NCBI RefSeq assembly: GCF_000373565.1
Contig: NZ_KB891802.1
Coordinates: forward strand, 179,644 to 243,643
DNA length: 64,000 nt
Origin: Streptomyces sp. HmicA12
GTDB lineage: Bacteria > Actinomycetota > Actinomycetes > Streptomycetales > Streptomycetaceae
Reading direction: 5' to 3'
Below, one piece after another: positions 40,394 through 51,108 of the stretch (position 1 is its first letter; the number at the start of each line of letters is the position of its first letter). A program made the position numbers and the translations under genes. The notes under the pieces were generated by a model. That model was not told the origin of the DNA, ran no database searches, and worked only from the letters and a program-made list of their open reading frames with translations.

Positions 40394-42448
40394 CTACGAC
40401 GCCCCGCCCGGCCGCGCCAGCTCGAACCAGACCACCTTGCCGGTGGACAGCCGGGTCGCGCCCCACCGCCTGGCGAGACGGTTCACCAGGAACAGCCCGC
40501 GGCCGCCCTCGTCGGTGGCGCGGGCCTTCCGCTGCCGCGGCAACTGAGGTACGTCGTCGCCGACTTCGCAGCGCAGGACGTCCGTGCGGAGCAGACGCAG
40601 GGTCACCGGACGGGAGGCGTAGCGCACCGCGTTGGTGACGACCTCGCTGACCAGCAGCTCCACCGAGTCGGTCATGTCCTCCAGGTCCCAGCGGGCCAGG
40701 GCGCTGCGGGCCAGCCTGCGCGCCCGCGACGGCGCCGCGTCCTCCGGCTCCAGGAACCAGTACGCGACGTCGCTCGGCGCGATCCCGTCGAAGCGGGCGG
40801 CGAGCAGCGCGATGTCGTCGTCCCGGTCGCCCGGGCCGAGCATGTCGAGCACGTCGTCGCAGAGCGCCTCCAGCGGCGGCGGATGGTCGGGCCCGGTCAA
40901 CTGCGCGGTGGCCGCCAGCCGTTCACGCAACTGCTCTATGCCCGTCCACACGTCACGCAGCCGGGACTCGACGAGCCCGTCCGTGTACAGGAGCAGCGTG
41001 GCGCCCGCCGGGGCGTCCAGCTCCACGGCCTCGAAGTCGACGCCGCCGACCCCGATCGGCGCGCCCGGCGGCACGCGCAGCACCTCCGCGCGGCCGCCCA
41101 GATGGAGCAGGACGGGCGGCGGATGCCCGGCGTTGGCGATGGTGATGCGGTGCGAGACCGGGTCGTAGACCGCGTACAGGCAGGTCGCCATGCGGTCCGT
41201 GCCGAGCCGCTGCGCCTGCTCGTCCAGGTGGTGCAGCACCTCCTGCGGAGGCAGATCGAGGCCCGCGAGGGTCTGGGCCGTCGTGCGCAGCTGGCCCATG
41301 ATGGCCGCCGAGGTCATCGAGTGGCCCATGACGTCACCGACGACCAGCGCGACCCGGCTGCCCGGCAGCGGGATCGCGTCGTACCAGTCGCCGCCGACCC
41401 GCGCGGTCTCCGCCGCCGGGAGATAGCGGGAGGCCAGGCGTACGCCCGTCGGGCGCGGCAGGGTCTCCGGGAGCATGGTGCGCTGCAACTCGTCGGCGAT
41501 GTACGCCTCGCGCCCGTACAGGACCGCCTTGTCGATGCCGAGCGCGCTGTGCGTCGCCAGCTGCCCGGCCACCAGCAGGTCGTCCGCGTCGAAGGCGTGC
41601 CGGTCCTGGCGGCGCAGGAACACCGCGGCGCCGATCACCCGGCGCCGCCCCCGCAGCGGTGCCAGGATGACGCGCTGCCCGGTCGGCAACGGCCGCTCGC
41701 CGCCCAGCAGTTCGGGCAGCGCGGCGTGCGCCGCGGGCGAGTCCGTGAAGACGGGACGCACCCCGCGCAGCACCTCGGCGAGCGCGCCGCCCGAGCGGAC
41801 CTCGCACAACTCGGCGCTGCCCGCCGTCAGTTCGGCCTGCGGGACGGCCACGACGGGCAGGCTGTTGCCGTCGGACTCCGTGTCGTCAGCGGCGTCGGGG
41901 ATCCGGTCCGTGCGGCGCAGGCGCAGCACCATCGGGCCCGTCGGACGCTCGTCGCCGACCGGCAGGGGCTCGCGCAGATAGACCAGGATCGCGTCCGAGA
42001 ACGTCGGCACGGTGGCCCGGCACAGGCCCATCACGATCTCGTCGAGGTCGATGCCGCGCGCGATGCGGCGGGTCGCGGCGCCCACGAACCGCAGCCGGTC
42101 CCCGTCCCTGCGCATGGCCGGCGGCTGACCCGCGGGGCGCGGCTGCCCGGAGCGCCGCTCGGTACCGTCCGGCGGGACGCCCGGGCCGCCCGGGCCGCCC
42201 GGACTGCCCGGCCGCACCGGCTCGGGCGAGGGGCCCCGCGGCTGCGAGTGCTCGGCGTCGGCGGCGGAGGGCACCGGATCCGCGGCGGAGGGCACGGCGG
42301 ACCTGCGCGGCTGTTCCGGTAAGCCACCGGCGCCCTGCGAGGACTGCGGGGTGTGCCGCAGCGCCCCGCGAGGGTCCGCGGGGTGGGCCGCCATGCTCTG
42401 CCGGCGGCCATCGTGGGAGCCCGGGAAAGAGGCTGAGTGCTCCGTCAC
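40394..42448 (-). CDS. SpoIIE-type PP2C phosphatase with GAF and HATPase domains
   Basis: The 684-aa cytosolic protein begins with a ~110-residue low-complexity region, then a GAF domain (RFVGAATRRIARGIDLDEIV through DADDLLVAGQLATHSALGI) and a SpoIIE phosphatase domain with VGGDWYDAIPL, VGDVMGHS, TLLLYTDGLVESR and GDRDDDIALLAARF metal ligands. The C-terminal HATPase_c module (VSEVVTNAVRYA, DEGGRGLFLVNRLA) is of the anti-sigma kinase type. Such fusions control anti-sigma factor antagonists in Streptomyces. GTG 42448 overlaps the stop of a preceding small ORF as GTGA. Confidence 0.92.
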   Translation of the reverse strand: MTEHSASFPGSHDGRRQSMAAHPADPRGALRHTPQSSQGAGGLPEQPRRSAVPSAADPVPSAADAEHSQPRGPSPEPVRPGSPGGPGGPGVPPDGTERRSGQPRPAGQPPAMRRDGDRLRFVGAATRRIARGIDLDEIVMGLCRATVPTFSDAILVYLREPLPVGDERPTGPMVLRLRRTDRIPDAADDTESDGNSLPVVAVPQAELTAGSAELCEVRSGGALAEVLRGVRPVFTDSPAAHAALPELLGGERPLPTGQRVILAPLRGRRRVIGAAVFLRRQDRHAFDADDLLVAGQLATHSALGIDKAVLYGREAYIADELQRTMLPETLPRPTGVRLASRYLPAAETARVGGDWYDAIPLPGSRVALVVGDVMGHSMTSAAIMGQLRTTAQTLAGLDLPPQEVLHHLDEQAQRLGTDRMATCLYAVYDPVSHRITIANAGHPPPVLLHLGGRAEVLRVPPGAPIGVGGVDFEAVELDAPAGATLLLYTDGLVESRLRDVWTGIEQLRERLAATAQLTGPDHPPPLEALCDDVLDMLGPGDRDDDIALLAARFDGIAPSDVAYWFLEPEDAAPSRARRLARSALARWDLEDMTDSVELLVSEVVTNAVRYASRPVTLRLLRTDVLRCEVGDDVPQLPRQRKARATDEGGRGLFLVNRLARRWGATRLSTGKVVWFELARPGGAS

Positions 42449-42795
42449 GCGTGTCGCATCCGTCCGTCGAACAGCTGGTGCTCGGGTGGGGCGTCGGTGC
42501 CAGTGAGGGCGTACGCGTACGACTCCTGCCCGCCGGTCTCGCGGCCCGCGGTGTGTACGACCTGGTGCAGTTCGGCCCGCAGGAGTCCCGATACCCGGAA
42601 CGCGTGCCCAGGGAACGGAGTCCCGGCGCCGACCGGTTCAGCCCCGGCCACGGGCGACGTCAACCGGCCATCCGGAAGGGGGTTCCGGCGGGCCGTGCCG
42701 CCCATCTCGCGTCCGCCGCCCCTGAGTTGACGGTCCGCCCTGCCCGATCCAGCCACATTCACGGTCCCGCCGCCCCTCGATGACCTCGTTGACAT
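42445..42795 (-). CDS. Small hypothetical protein coupled to the SpoIIE phosphatase gene
   Basis: A 116-aa frame from ATG 42795 ends in a GTGA overlap with the phosphatase gene. The last 50 residues (RVSGLLRAELHQVVHTAGRE, then YAYALTGTDAPPEHQLF) look like a real protein segment, while the first half is Gly/Arg-rich. No family is recognised. A longer frame reaches 42924, but that part overlaps the end of the DUF402 gene. The overlap suggests translational coupling and a role in the same regulatory circuit. Confidence 0.4.
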   Translation of the reverse strand: MSTRSSRGGGTVNVAGSGRADRQLRGGGREMGGTARRNPLPDGRLTSPVAGAEPVGAGTPFPGHAFRVSGLLRAELHQVVHTAGRETGGQESYAYALTGTDAPPEHQLFDGRMRHA

Positions 42796-42910
42796 CGTGT
42801 CAGACCCGCTGCGCACGCGAAGAGTTGCTGCCCGAACTCCTCTTTCTGTCGCCGGTGCACACTTGCGGAGGACGATCCTACGTTTCCTCCCCGGGGGCGC
42901 ATCAAGGGTC

Positions 42911-43594
42911 TCATGACGACACATGCGCGGGCGTACGGTCCCAGTCGGCCGGCAGCGCCGGGACCGGCCACGCGGGGTCGGGCCGCCAGTGCTGCCAGCC
43001 GTCCGAGAACGGGTGGCCCCAGCGCTCGATCACCCCGACGGCGCGGGCCCCCGCCTCCCGTACGGACCGGGCCTGACCTGCGCTCATCAGGCCCACGGCC
43101 TGCGCCTGCGCGAACTCGTCCTCGTCGTGCCAGCGCCAGCTGCCGTCCTCGTACACGGACAGATCGAGGAAGTGGTCCTCGGAGTCCACGCCGCCGGACC
43201 ACCGGGTCCGCGGCTCCTCGAGGTTCACGTACCAGTTGCGGAAACTCCAGCCCGGCTCCCAGAACAGCCACACCGACCACGGCTCACCGGGCCGCGCCAG
43301 CTTCAGCACGCCCGCGCCGAACCAGCGGTCGTGGACCACGACGCGCGGCTTCGTGTAGCGGGTGGCCAGCGGCTCGCGGTGCAGCGGCGTGCCGTCGGCG
43401 AGGACCGGCTTGACGCACTCGGTGCCGGGCGCCATCCAGGCGGCGAACAGCTCGTCCGAGTCCTGGACGACGGTGACCGGACGGCAGATGTGGAACGCAC
43501 CGCTGCCGGGACCGCCCCCGTTGGCGCGATAGCGCCACAGGATCTGCTCCCCGGGCGCCCAGCGCCCCTCGCCCGTCCGGTCGTTGTCTGTCAT
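42911..43594 (-). CDS. DUF402 domain protein (FomD-like)
   Basis: The 227-aa protein starts at ATG 43594. It has a DUF402 domain with WSVWLFWEPGWSFRNWYVNLEEP, DHFLDLSVYEDGSWRWHDEDEFAQA and conserved acidic residues for divalent metal. DUF402 enzymes include nucleotide diphosphatases and FomD, which hydrolyses a cytidylyl intermediate in fosfomycin biosynthesis. The substrate here is unknown. It is alone on the minus strand upstream of the phosphatase cluster. Confidence 0.87.
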   Translation of the reverse strand: MTDNDRTGEGRWAPGEQILWRYRANGGGPGSGAFHICRPVTVVQDSDELFAAWMAPGTECVKPVLADGTPLHREPLATRYTKPRVVVHDRWFGAGVLKLARPGEPWSVWLFWEPGWSFRNWYVNLEEPRTRWSGGVDSEDHFLDLSVYEDGSWRWHDEDEFAQAQAVGLMSAGQARSVREAGARAVGVIERWGHPFSDGWQHWRPDPAWPVPALPADWDRTPAHVSS

Positions 43595-43667
43595 GGCCAG
43601 ATATTAGGTGCCGCTGGCATACGACGCAGCGACGAGCGTCACGAATACGTCAGCGCGTCATGAGCCG

Positions 43668-45053
43668 TTACGGACGGGTCATCCGCAGGACATCCAGCGC
43701 CTCGTCGAGCTGCTCCACGGTGAGGTCGCCGCGCTCCACGTACCCGCCGTCGAGCACGACCTCGCGGATCGTCCTGCGCTCTGCCAGGGACTTCTTCGCC
43801 ACCTTGGCCGCTTCCTCGTAGCCGATGTACTTGTTCAGCGGCGTCACCACGGACGGGGAGGACTCGGCGTACTCGCGGGCCCGCTCACGGTTCGCGGTGA
43901 TGCCGTCGACGGTGCGGTCGGCGAGCAGGCGCGAGACGTTGGCGAGCAGGCGGATCGATTCCAGGACGTTCTTGGCGATGACGGGCAGCATGACATTCAG
44001 CTCGAAATTGCCTGCCGCGCCCGCCGTGGCCACGGTCGCGTCGTTCCCGATCACCTGCGCGGCGACCATCAGCGTCGCCTCGGGAATGACCGGATTCACC
44101 TTGCCCGGCATGATGGACGAACCGGGCTGCAGGTCCGGCAGGTTGATCTCCGCGAGCCCGGTGCGCGGGCCCGACGCCGCCCACCGCAGATCGTTGGCGA
44201 TCTTCGTCAGGCCGACCGCGATCGTGCGCAGCTGCCCGCTGGTCTCCACGATGCCGTCGCGCGCGCCCTGCGCCTCGAAGTGGTCGCGGGCCTCGGTCAG
44301 CGGCAGGCCCGTGGCCCCGGCGATCTCGGCGATGACGGCCGCAGCGAATCCGGGCGGCGTGTTGATCCCCGTACCCACCGCCGTGCCGCCCAGGGGGAGT
44401 TCGGCGAGCCGGGGGAGCGAGGCGCGCAGCCGCTCGACGCCGTAGCGGACCTGCGCCGCGTACCCGCCGAACTCCTGGCCCAGCGTCACCGGCGTCGCGT
44501 CCATCAGATGCGTACGGCCCGACTTCACGACGTCGTCGAACTCCTCGGCCTTGCGCTCGAACGACGCGGCGAGGTGGTCGAGAGCCGGGATCAGGTCATG
44601 GGTGACGGCGGCGGTGGCCGCGATGTGGATCGAGGAGGGGAAGACGTCGTTCGACGACTGCGAGGCGTTGACGTGGTCGTTGGGGTGCACGTCCCTGCCG
44701 AGCCGCTCGGTGGCGAGCGTGGCCAGGACCTCGTTGGTGTTCATGTTGGACGAGGTGCCGGAGCCCGTCTGGAACACGTCCACCGGGAACTGGTCGTCCC
44801 AGCGCCCCTGCGCGACCTCGGCGGCGGCGTTCTCGATGGCACCCGCGACGTCCTTGTCCAGGACGCCGAGCTCGGCGTTGACCTTGGCGGCCGCGGCCTT
44901 GATCCGGGCGAGCGCCTCGATGTGGGCGCGCTCGATGCGCTGCCCCGAGACGGGGAAGTTCTCCACGGCGCGCTGGGTCTGCGCCCGCCACTTGGCGTCC
45001 GCGGGGACCCGGACCTCGCCCATGGAATCGTGCTCGATGCGGTAGTCGCTCAT
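43668..45053 (-). CDS. fumC: Class II fumarate hydratase
   Basis: The 461-aa enzyme has the aspartase/fumarase signature [11 protein letters not shown] near residue 315 with the mobile catalytic Ser loop, [14 protein letters not shown] near 98 and [21 protein letters not shown] near 180. It hydrates fumarate to (S)-malate in the TCA cycle and is oxygen-stable and iron-independent. ATG 45053 is the natural start. It sits directly after the iron-sulfur fumarase gene, giving two unrelated isozymes side by side. Confidence 0.95.
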   Translation of the reverse strand: MSDYRIEHDSMGEVRVPADAKWRAQTQRAVENFPVSGQRIERAHIEALARIKAAAAKVNAELGVLDKDVAGAIENAAAEVAQGRWDDQFPVDVFQTGSGTSSNMNTNEVLATLATERLGRDVHPNDHVNASQSSNDVFPSSIHIAATAAVTHDLIPALDHLAASFERKAEEFDDVVKSGRTHLMDATPVTLGQEFGGYAAQVRYGVERLRASLPRLAELPLGGTAVGTGINTPPGFAAAVIAEIAGATGLPLTEARDHFEAQGARDGIVETSGQLRTIAVGLTKIANDLRWAASGPRTGLAEINLPDLQPGSSIMPGKVNPVIPEATLMVAAQVIGNDATVATAGAAGNFELNVMLPVIAKNVLESIRLLANVSRLLADRTVDGITANRERAREYAESSPSVVTPLNKYIGYEEAAKVAKKSLAERRTIREVVLDGGYVERGDLTVEQLDEALDVLRMTRP

Positions 45054-45144
45054 ACCCCGTACAGCACGCGCACGGGCTCCGGTGTTCCCGGCGCAACGCC
45101 GGACGGGCCCGGTCCACGGCCCGTCCGGCGGATACGCGCGGGGG

Positions 45145-46815
<1,671 letters not shown>

Positions 46816-46970
46816 CTCGCCCATTCCTCTTTCGGCCGGGTCGTGGCTGGCATCCATTGGCAGCGCCAACCAGCGTAGAACCTGGTGGCCCGGCCGCTCC
46901 TGTGAGGTAAGGCTCAGTTCACGCCGCGACCCCCTAGTCGCGATCTATCGCGTTTGGGTACGCTGCTGTC

Positions 46971-47642
46971 GTGGACCTTCAAAAGCGCCCCCAGCAGCCC
47001 GCTCCCGCGACCCCGCCGGCCGATCTGCGCGCGTCCGACGCGGACCGCGACCGGATCGCGGACATCCTGCGCGAGGCGCTCGCGGAGGGCCGGCTCGACG
47101 CGGACGAGCACGCCGAGCGGATCGACCGGGTCTACCGCGCCAAGACGGTGGGTGAGCTGGAGCCGCTGGTGAAGGACCTGCCCGGCGCGCACACCGCCCG
47201 CCCGACGGTGGCGTCCCCGGCGCCGAACCAGCCGGCGCCCGGCACCGTCCCGTCGCTCCCGGGGGAGAACCTGGTGGCGGTGTTCAGCGCCTCCACCCGC
47301 AGGGGCCGCTGGCGCGTGGGCCGCCGCACGCACGCGTACGCCGTGTTCGGCAGCGTCGAGATCGACCTCAGCGAGGCGATCTTCGAGTACCCGCAGGTCT
47401 ACATCAAGGCGGTGTCCGTCTTCGGCAGCGTCGAGATCAAGGTCCCCGAGAACATCTCGCTGCGCGGCAGCGGCGGGGGCGTCCTCGGCAGCTTCGAGGT
47501 GGACGCGATGGACGCGGCCGAGCCCGAGGCGCCGGTCGTCTACGTGGACGGGGTGGCGGTCCTCGGCAGCATCGAGGCCCGACCCAAGCGCGGCAGGATC
47601 GTCCGGAACCTGGAGAAGCACCTGCGCAAGCACTTCGGCTGA
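46971..47642 (+). CDS. DUF1707/LiaF-like cell-wall stress protein
   Basis: The 223-aa protein begins with a DUF1707 module (DLRASDADRDRIADILREALAEGRLDADEHAERIDRVY, seen as ADILREALAEGRL and DEHAERID). After a Pro/Ala-rich linker it has a C-terminal LiaF/DUF2154-like beta-solenoid with the repeated GSVEI strands: FGSVEIDLSEA, FGSVEIKVPEN and LGSFEVDA. It lacks membrane helices, so it is a soluble or peripheral form. LiaF-like proteins monitor cell-wall stress. GTG 46971 is the start; the gene is divergent from the fumarase gene. Confidence 0.88.
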   Translation: MDLQKRPQQPAPATPPADLRASDADRDRIADILREALAEGRLDADEHAERIDRVYRAKTVGELEPLVKDLPGAHTARPTVASPAPNQPAPGTVPSLPGENLVAVFSASTRRGRWRVGRRTHAYAVFGSVEIDLSEAIFEYPQVYIKAVSVFGSVEIKVPENISLRGSGGGVLGSFEVDAMDAAEPEAPVVYVDGVAVLGSIEARPKRGRIVRNLEKHLRKHFG

Positions 47643-47814
47643 CGCCCTGACGGCGCCCGGATCCCGGCGAGGCGAACTCCCGTATGCGCTCGGGAACTTC
47701 CGTGCTTCGGAACTCAGTGCATAGGCGCCGACACAGCGGGTAGAGCTTGCTGCATCGTCTCCCGATCGCCTCTCGCTCGCGAAAGCCGTCGTCAGCCGTC
47801 GTCAGGAGTAGACC

Positions 47815-48183
47815 GTGCTGCATCCGCCGCATCAGTCCCTGCAGGTCGCCACCGTTCCGCAACAGCGGGGACCAGCCTCGGGCAGGGATCAGGACGCGCC
47901 CTGGCACACGGAGGCCGTGTGCAGGCGCGACGAGGCGGGACTCTTCTTCGCGCCGTCCAAGGAACCCACCGCCGCGCGCCTCGCGCGCGAGGAGGCGGCC
48001 AAGCGGGTCTGCGCCCGCTGTCCGGTCATGGTGGAGTGCCGCGAGCACGCCCTGCTCCAGCCGGAGCCGTACGGCGTCTGGGGCGGCCTGACGGCGGCGG
48101 AGCGCAGGGTGGCGCTCGCCAGGCGCAGGCGCCGCGACGTGGAACTCAAGCAGGCGGCCCGGACGGTCGCCGCCGCCGGGTGA
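47815..48183 (+). CDS. wblI: WhiB-family iron-sulfur transcription factor (WblI-like)
   Basis: The 122-aa protein from GTG 47815 has the four WhiB cysteines at 36, 66, 69 and 75 (C-x29-C-x2-C-x5-C) for a [4Fe-4S] cluster, the GVWGG turn near residue 85, and a basic tail (ARRRRRDVELKQAA) for DNA binding. Wbl proteins bind the region 4 of sigma factors. The location next to glpX on the divergent strand matches wblI of S. coelicolor as I remember it (SCO5046 beside SCO5047), which supports the symbol. The 170-nt upstream gap has GGAACT sequences that might be an ECF-type -35. Confidence 0.85.
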   Translation: MLHPPHQSLQVATVPQQRGPASGRDQDAPWHTEAVCRRDEAGLFFAPSKEPTAARLAREEAAKRVCARCPVMVECREHALLQPEPYGVWGGLTAAERRVALARRRRRDVELKQAARTVAAAG

Positions 48184-48207
48184 CCCGCCGACGGCGGGCA
48201 GGCGCGA

Positions 48208-48234
48208 AGGGCGCCCCGCTCGACGGGGCGCCCT
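48208..48234. terminator. Terminator between wblI and glpX
   Basis: AGGGCGCCCCG pairs with CGGGGCGCCCT (11 bp, loop CTCGA) between the convergent wblI and glpX genes. Confidence 0.8.
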
Positions 48235-48252
48235 GAGCCGCTGCTCGGCCCG

Positions 48253-49293
48253 CTACTTGGCCCGGTCGAAGTCGATCGCGGAGTAGGCCCGCAGCTTGCT
48301 CAGGCGGTGCTGCGAGTCGATCTGCCGGATGGTCCCGGACTTGGACCGCATCACGAGGGACGACGTGGTCGCGGTCTCGGGCCGGTACTGGACGCCGCGC
48401 AGCAGTTCCCCGTCCGTGATGCCGGTGGCCACGAAGAACACGTTCTCCCCGGAGACCAGGTCGTCCGTGGACAGGACGCGGTCCAGGTCGTGCCCGGCGT
48501 CGAGCGCCCGCTGCCGCTCCTCGTCGTCCTTGGGCCACAGCTTGCCCTGGATCACACCGCCCAGGCACTTCATGGCGCAGGCCGAGATGATGCCCTCGGG
48601 GGTGCCGCCGATGCCGAGCATCAGGTCGACGCCGGAGCCCTCGCGCACGGCGAGGATCGATCCGGCGACGTCGCCGTCGGAGATCAGCTTGATCCGTGCG
48701 CCGGTCTCCCGGATCTCCTTGATGACGCCCTCGTGCCGCGGCCGGTCGAGGATGACGACGGTGACGTCCTCGGGGGAAGCCTTCTTCGCCTTCGCGACGC
48801 GGCGGATGTTCACCGACACCGGGGCGTTGATGTCCACGTAGTCGGCGGCCTCGGGGCCGGTGACCAGCTTGTCCATGTAGAAGACGGCGGACGGGTCGAA
48901 CATCGTGCCGCGGTCGGCGGCGGCGAGCACGGCGATCGCGTTCGGCATGCCCTTGGAGCAGAGCGTCGTGCCGTCGATCGGGTCGACGGCGATGTCGCAC
49001 TCGGCGCCGGTCCCGTCCCCGACGCGCTCGCCGTTGAACAGCATCGGCGCCTCGTCCTTCTCGCCCTCGCCGATGACGACGACGCCGTTCATCGAGACGG
49101 TGGAGACGAGGGTGCGCATGGCGCGCACGGCCGCGCCGTCCGCTCCGTTCTTGTCGCCGCGGCCCACCCAGCGGCCGGCGGCCATGGCCGCGGCTTCGGT
49201 GACCCGGACGAGCTCCAGGGCGAGGTTGCGGTCGGGGGCCTCGGAAGGAACCTCGAGTTCGGACGGCAGCTGGTGATGCTGATGCTCGGTCAT
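48253..49293 (-). CDS. glpX: Class II fructose-1,6-bisphosphatase GlpX
   Basis: The 346-aa enzyme has the GlpX motifs [30 protein letters not shown], the metal-binding [34 protein letters not shown] and [14 protein letters not shown]. It hydrolyses fructose-1,6-bisphosphate to fructose-6-phosphate in gluconeogenesis and is the main FBPase of Streptomyces and mycobacteria. The fumarase genes nearby make this a central-carbon region. Confidence 0.95.
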   Translation of the reverse strand: MTEHQHHQLPSELEVPSEAPDRNLALELVRVTEAAAMAAGRWVGRGDKNGADGAAVRAMRTLVSTVSMNGVVVIGEGEKDEAPMLFNGERVGDGTGAECDIAVDPIDGTTLCSKGMPNAIAVLAAADRGTMFDPSAVFYMDKLVTGPEAADYVDINAPVSVNIRRVAKAKKASPEDVTVVILDRPRHEGVIKEIRETGARIKLISDGDVAGSILAVREGSGVDLMLGIGGTPEGIISACAMKCLGGVIQGKLWPKDDEERQRALDAGHDLDRVLSTDDLVSGENVFFVATGITDGELLRGVQYRPETATTSSLVMRSKSGTIRQIDSQHRLSKLRAYSAIDFDRAK

Positions 49294-49481
49294 CGAGACG
49301 CACCTTTCTGTTCCGGCTTTTCTGCCGGGATACGACGACGGCCGGATGAGGGTTGATGTGCCCCGACTCTATCGCTCGTACGACAATCTGAGCAGGGCGC
49401 CCCACGGATGAGCGGGCCCGTTCATGACAGGTGGGCGCAAAACGCCACCTCGCGGCGGAGATCAACAGGCCACCTGCGACG

Positions 49482-50027
49482 ATGGGGCGCGTGGCAGGAA
49501 GAAATGGCAAGAAGACGATGGGCAGCCTGGTGCTGTCCCTGGGCGTCTGCGTCGTGGCGGCGGGCGTGATCTACGTGTTCGTTCCGCACGACGACTCCGA
49601 GAAGACGCCGGTCCAGCGCGTGGACTACCGGGTCGAGCTGCTGTCGGCCCGTCGCGCGGCCTCGTACCCGGTGGCGGCACCCGAGGGCCTGTCCAAGTCC
49701 TGGAAGCCGACGTCCGTGCGCTACAAGGGTGAGGCGAACGAGGCATGGCACCTCGGCTTCCTCGACCCCGAGGGCCAGTACGTCGCCGTCGAGCAGTCGA
49801 CCGACAAGCCGGCCCGGTTCATCGACGACGCCAGCCAGGGCGCCGAGTCGACGAGCCGGAAGCAGACCATCAACGGCGAGCGGTGGCAGCGCTACCAGGG
49901 CGAGAAGTACGACGCCCTGGTGCTGAAGCAGAAGGGCGCCACGACCGTGGTGACCGGCACGGCCGACTTCGCCCAGCTGACGAAGATGGCCGAGGCGCTG
50001 AGGATGGAGCGCGCCGAGTCCGCGTGA
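49482..50027 (+). CDS. DUF4245 membrane-anchored protein
   Basis: From ATG 49482 (or GTG 49491) the product is about 181 aa. One membrane helix (MGSLVLSLGVCVVAAGVIYVFV) is followed by an external domain that matches the actinobacterial DUF4245 pattern: VDYRVELLSARRAASYPVAAPEGL, WKPTSVRYKGE, WHLGFLDPEGQYVAVEQS and the ending LVLKQKGATTVVTGTADF. Function unknown. It is divergent from glpX and ends at a strong terminator. Confidence 0.83.
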   Translation: MGRVAGRNGKKTMGSLVLSLGVCVVAAGVIYVFVPHDDSEKTPVQRVDYRVELLSARRAASYPVAAPEGLSKSWKPTSVRYKGEANEAWHLGFLDPEGQYVAVEQSTDKPARFIDDASQGAESTSRKQTINGERWQRYQGEKYDALVLKQKGATTVVTGTADFAQLTKMAEALRMERAESA

Positions 50028-50046
50028 ATCCGTTGGAACGCGTACG

Positions 50047-50084
50047 AGAAAGGGCCCCCGGCGCAGTCGCCGGGGGCCCTTTCT
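50047..50084. terminator. Bidirectional terminator
   Basis: AGAAAGGGCCCCCGGCG pairs perfectly with CGCCGGGGGCCCTTTCT (17 bp, loop CAGT) between the DUF4245 and nitroreductase genes. Confidence 0.88.
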
Positions 50085-50114
50085 GATGTCTGCGGAACGC
50101 TACCGCGGTGCGGC

Positions 50115-50705
50115 TCAGACGGTCGTGATGACCTGGTCGAGCTCAAGGCGCGGGGAGCGCGGGAACCAGGCGTCGTCGCCCGGCTTGCCGATGTTGATGA
50201 CCATCAGCGGGGTGTGGTCGGCGTCCAGGAACTCCTTCTGGACACCGGCGAAGTCGAAGCCGGTCATCGGGCCCGCGGCCAGGCCGGCGGCGCGCACGCC
50301 CATGATGAAGTAGCCGGCCTGCAGCGTGGCGTTGACCAGCGCGGCCTGCTCGCGGACCGGGCGCTCCGAGAAGAAGGCGTCCTTCGCGGCGGGGAAGTGC
50401 GGGAAGAGCTGCGGGAGCTCCTCGTGGAACTCGTTGTCCGCGGAGAGGATCGCGACCAGCGGGGCCTTGGCGGTCTTCGGCTGGTTGCCCTCGGCCATGA
50501 GGTTCACGAGGCGCTCGCGGGCCTCGGGGGAGCGGACCAGGGTGATGCGCAGCGGCGACTGGTTGAAGGCGGTCGGGCCGTACTTGACCAGGTCGTAGAT
50601 CGCCTGGACCTGCTCGTCGGTCACCGGCTCGTCGGTGAAGGTGTTCGCGGTGCGGGCCTCGCGGAAGAGCAGGTCCTGGGCGGCGGGGTCAAGAACGAGG
50701 GACAT
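50115..50705 (-). CDS. Nitroreductase-family protein (RutE/malonic semialdehyde reductase type)
   Basis: The 196-aa flavoprotein has FREARTANTFTDEPV near the N-terminus, YGPTAFNQSPLRITLV and the C-terminal VINIGKPGDDAWFPRSPR that mark the RutE/HadB-like nitroreductases. Members reduce malonic semialdehyde or quinone-like substrates with NAD(P)H and FMN. There are no pyrimidine-degradation genes nearby, so the in vivo substrate is open. Confidence 0.88.
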   Translation of the reverse strand: MSLVLDPAAQDLLFREARTANTFTDEPVTDEQVQAIYDLVKYGPTAFNQSPLRITLVRSPEARERLVNLMAEGNQPKTAKAPLVAILSADNEFHEELPQLFPHFPAAKDAFFSERPVREQAALVNATLQAGYFIMGVRAAGLAAGPMTGFDFAGVQKEFLDADHTPLMVINIGKPGDDAWFPRSPRLELDQVITTV

Positions 50706-50842
50706 CGATCAACCTTCTCGTACGGGTCAACTGGTGCTTCCGACAGTACGCCGGTGAGGTTCAATCTTCAACAAACACCTTCGTGACCCTGTTCACAAGC
50801 GGCCCGCCGCACCCCGCTGTCTCCCGGTATTTCCCAGCGGGC

Positions 50843-51097
50843 TCACTCCTCGTCCGCGCCCGCCTCCGCCTCGTCGCCCTCTTCGGCCAGCGCCGCGTCG
50901 AGGCGGGCCCGCGCCCCGTCCAGCCAGCGGCGGCACACCTTCGCCAGCTCCTCGCCGCGCTCCCACAGGGCGAGGGACTCCTCCAGGGACGTGCCGCCGG
51001 CCTCCAACCGCCGTACGACATCGATCAGTTCGTCCCGCGCCTGCTCGTAGCCGAGCGCCTCGTCGGCCGGCTGCGCCTGCGTCTCAGTCTTCGCCAT
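50843..51097 (-). CDS. xseB: Exodeoxyribonuclease VII small subunit
   Basis: The 84-aa protein has the XseB signature GYEQARDELIDVVRRLEAGGTSLEESLALWERGEEL and an acidic tail. ATG 51097 is chosen because GAGGAAC precedes it at good spacing; a GTG at 51112 overlaps the xseA stop. XseB joins several times to XseA to form the active nuclease. It directly follows xseA. Confidence 0.93.
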   Translation of the reverse strand: MAKTETQAQPADEALGYEQARDELIDVVRRLEAGGTSLEESLALWERGEELAKVCRRWLDGARARLDAALAEEGDEAEAGADEE

Positions 51098-51108
51098 CGA
51101 TCCGTTCC

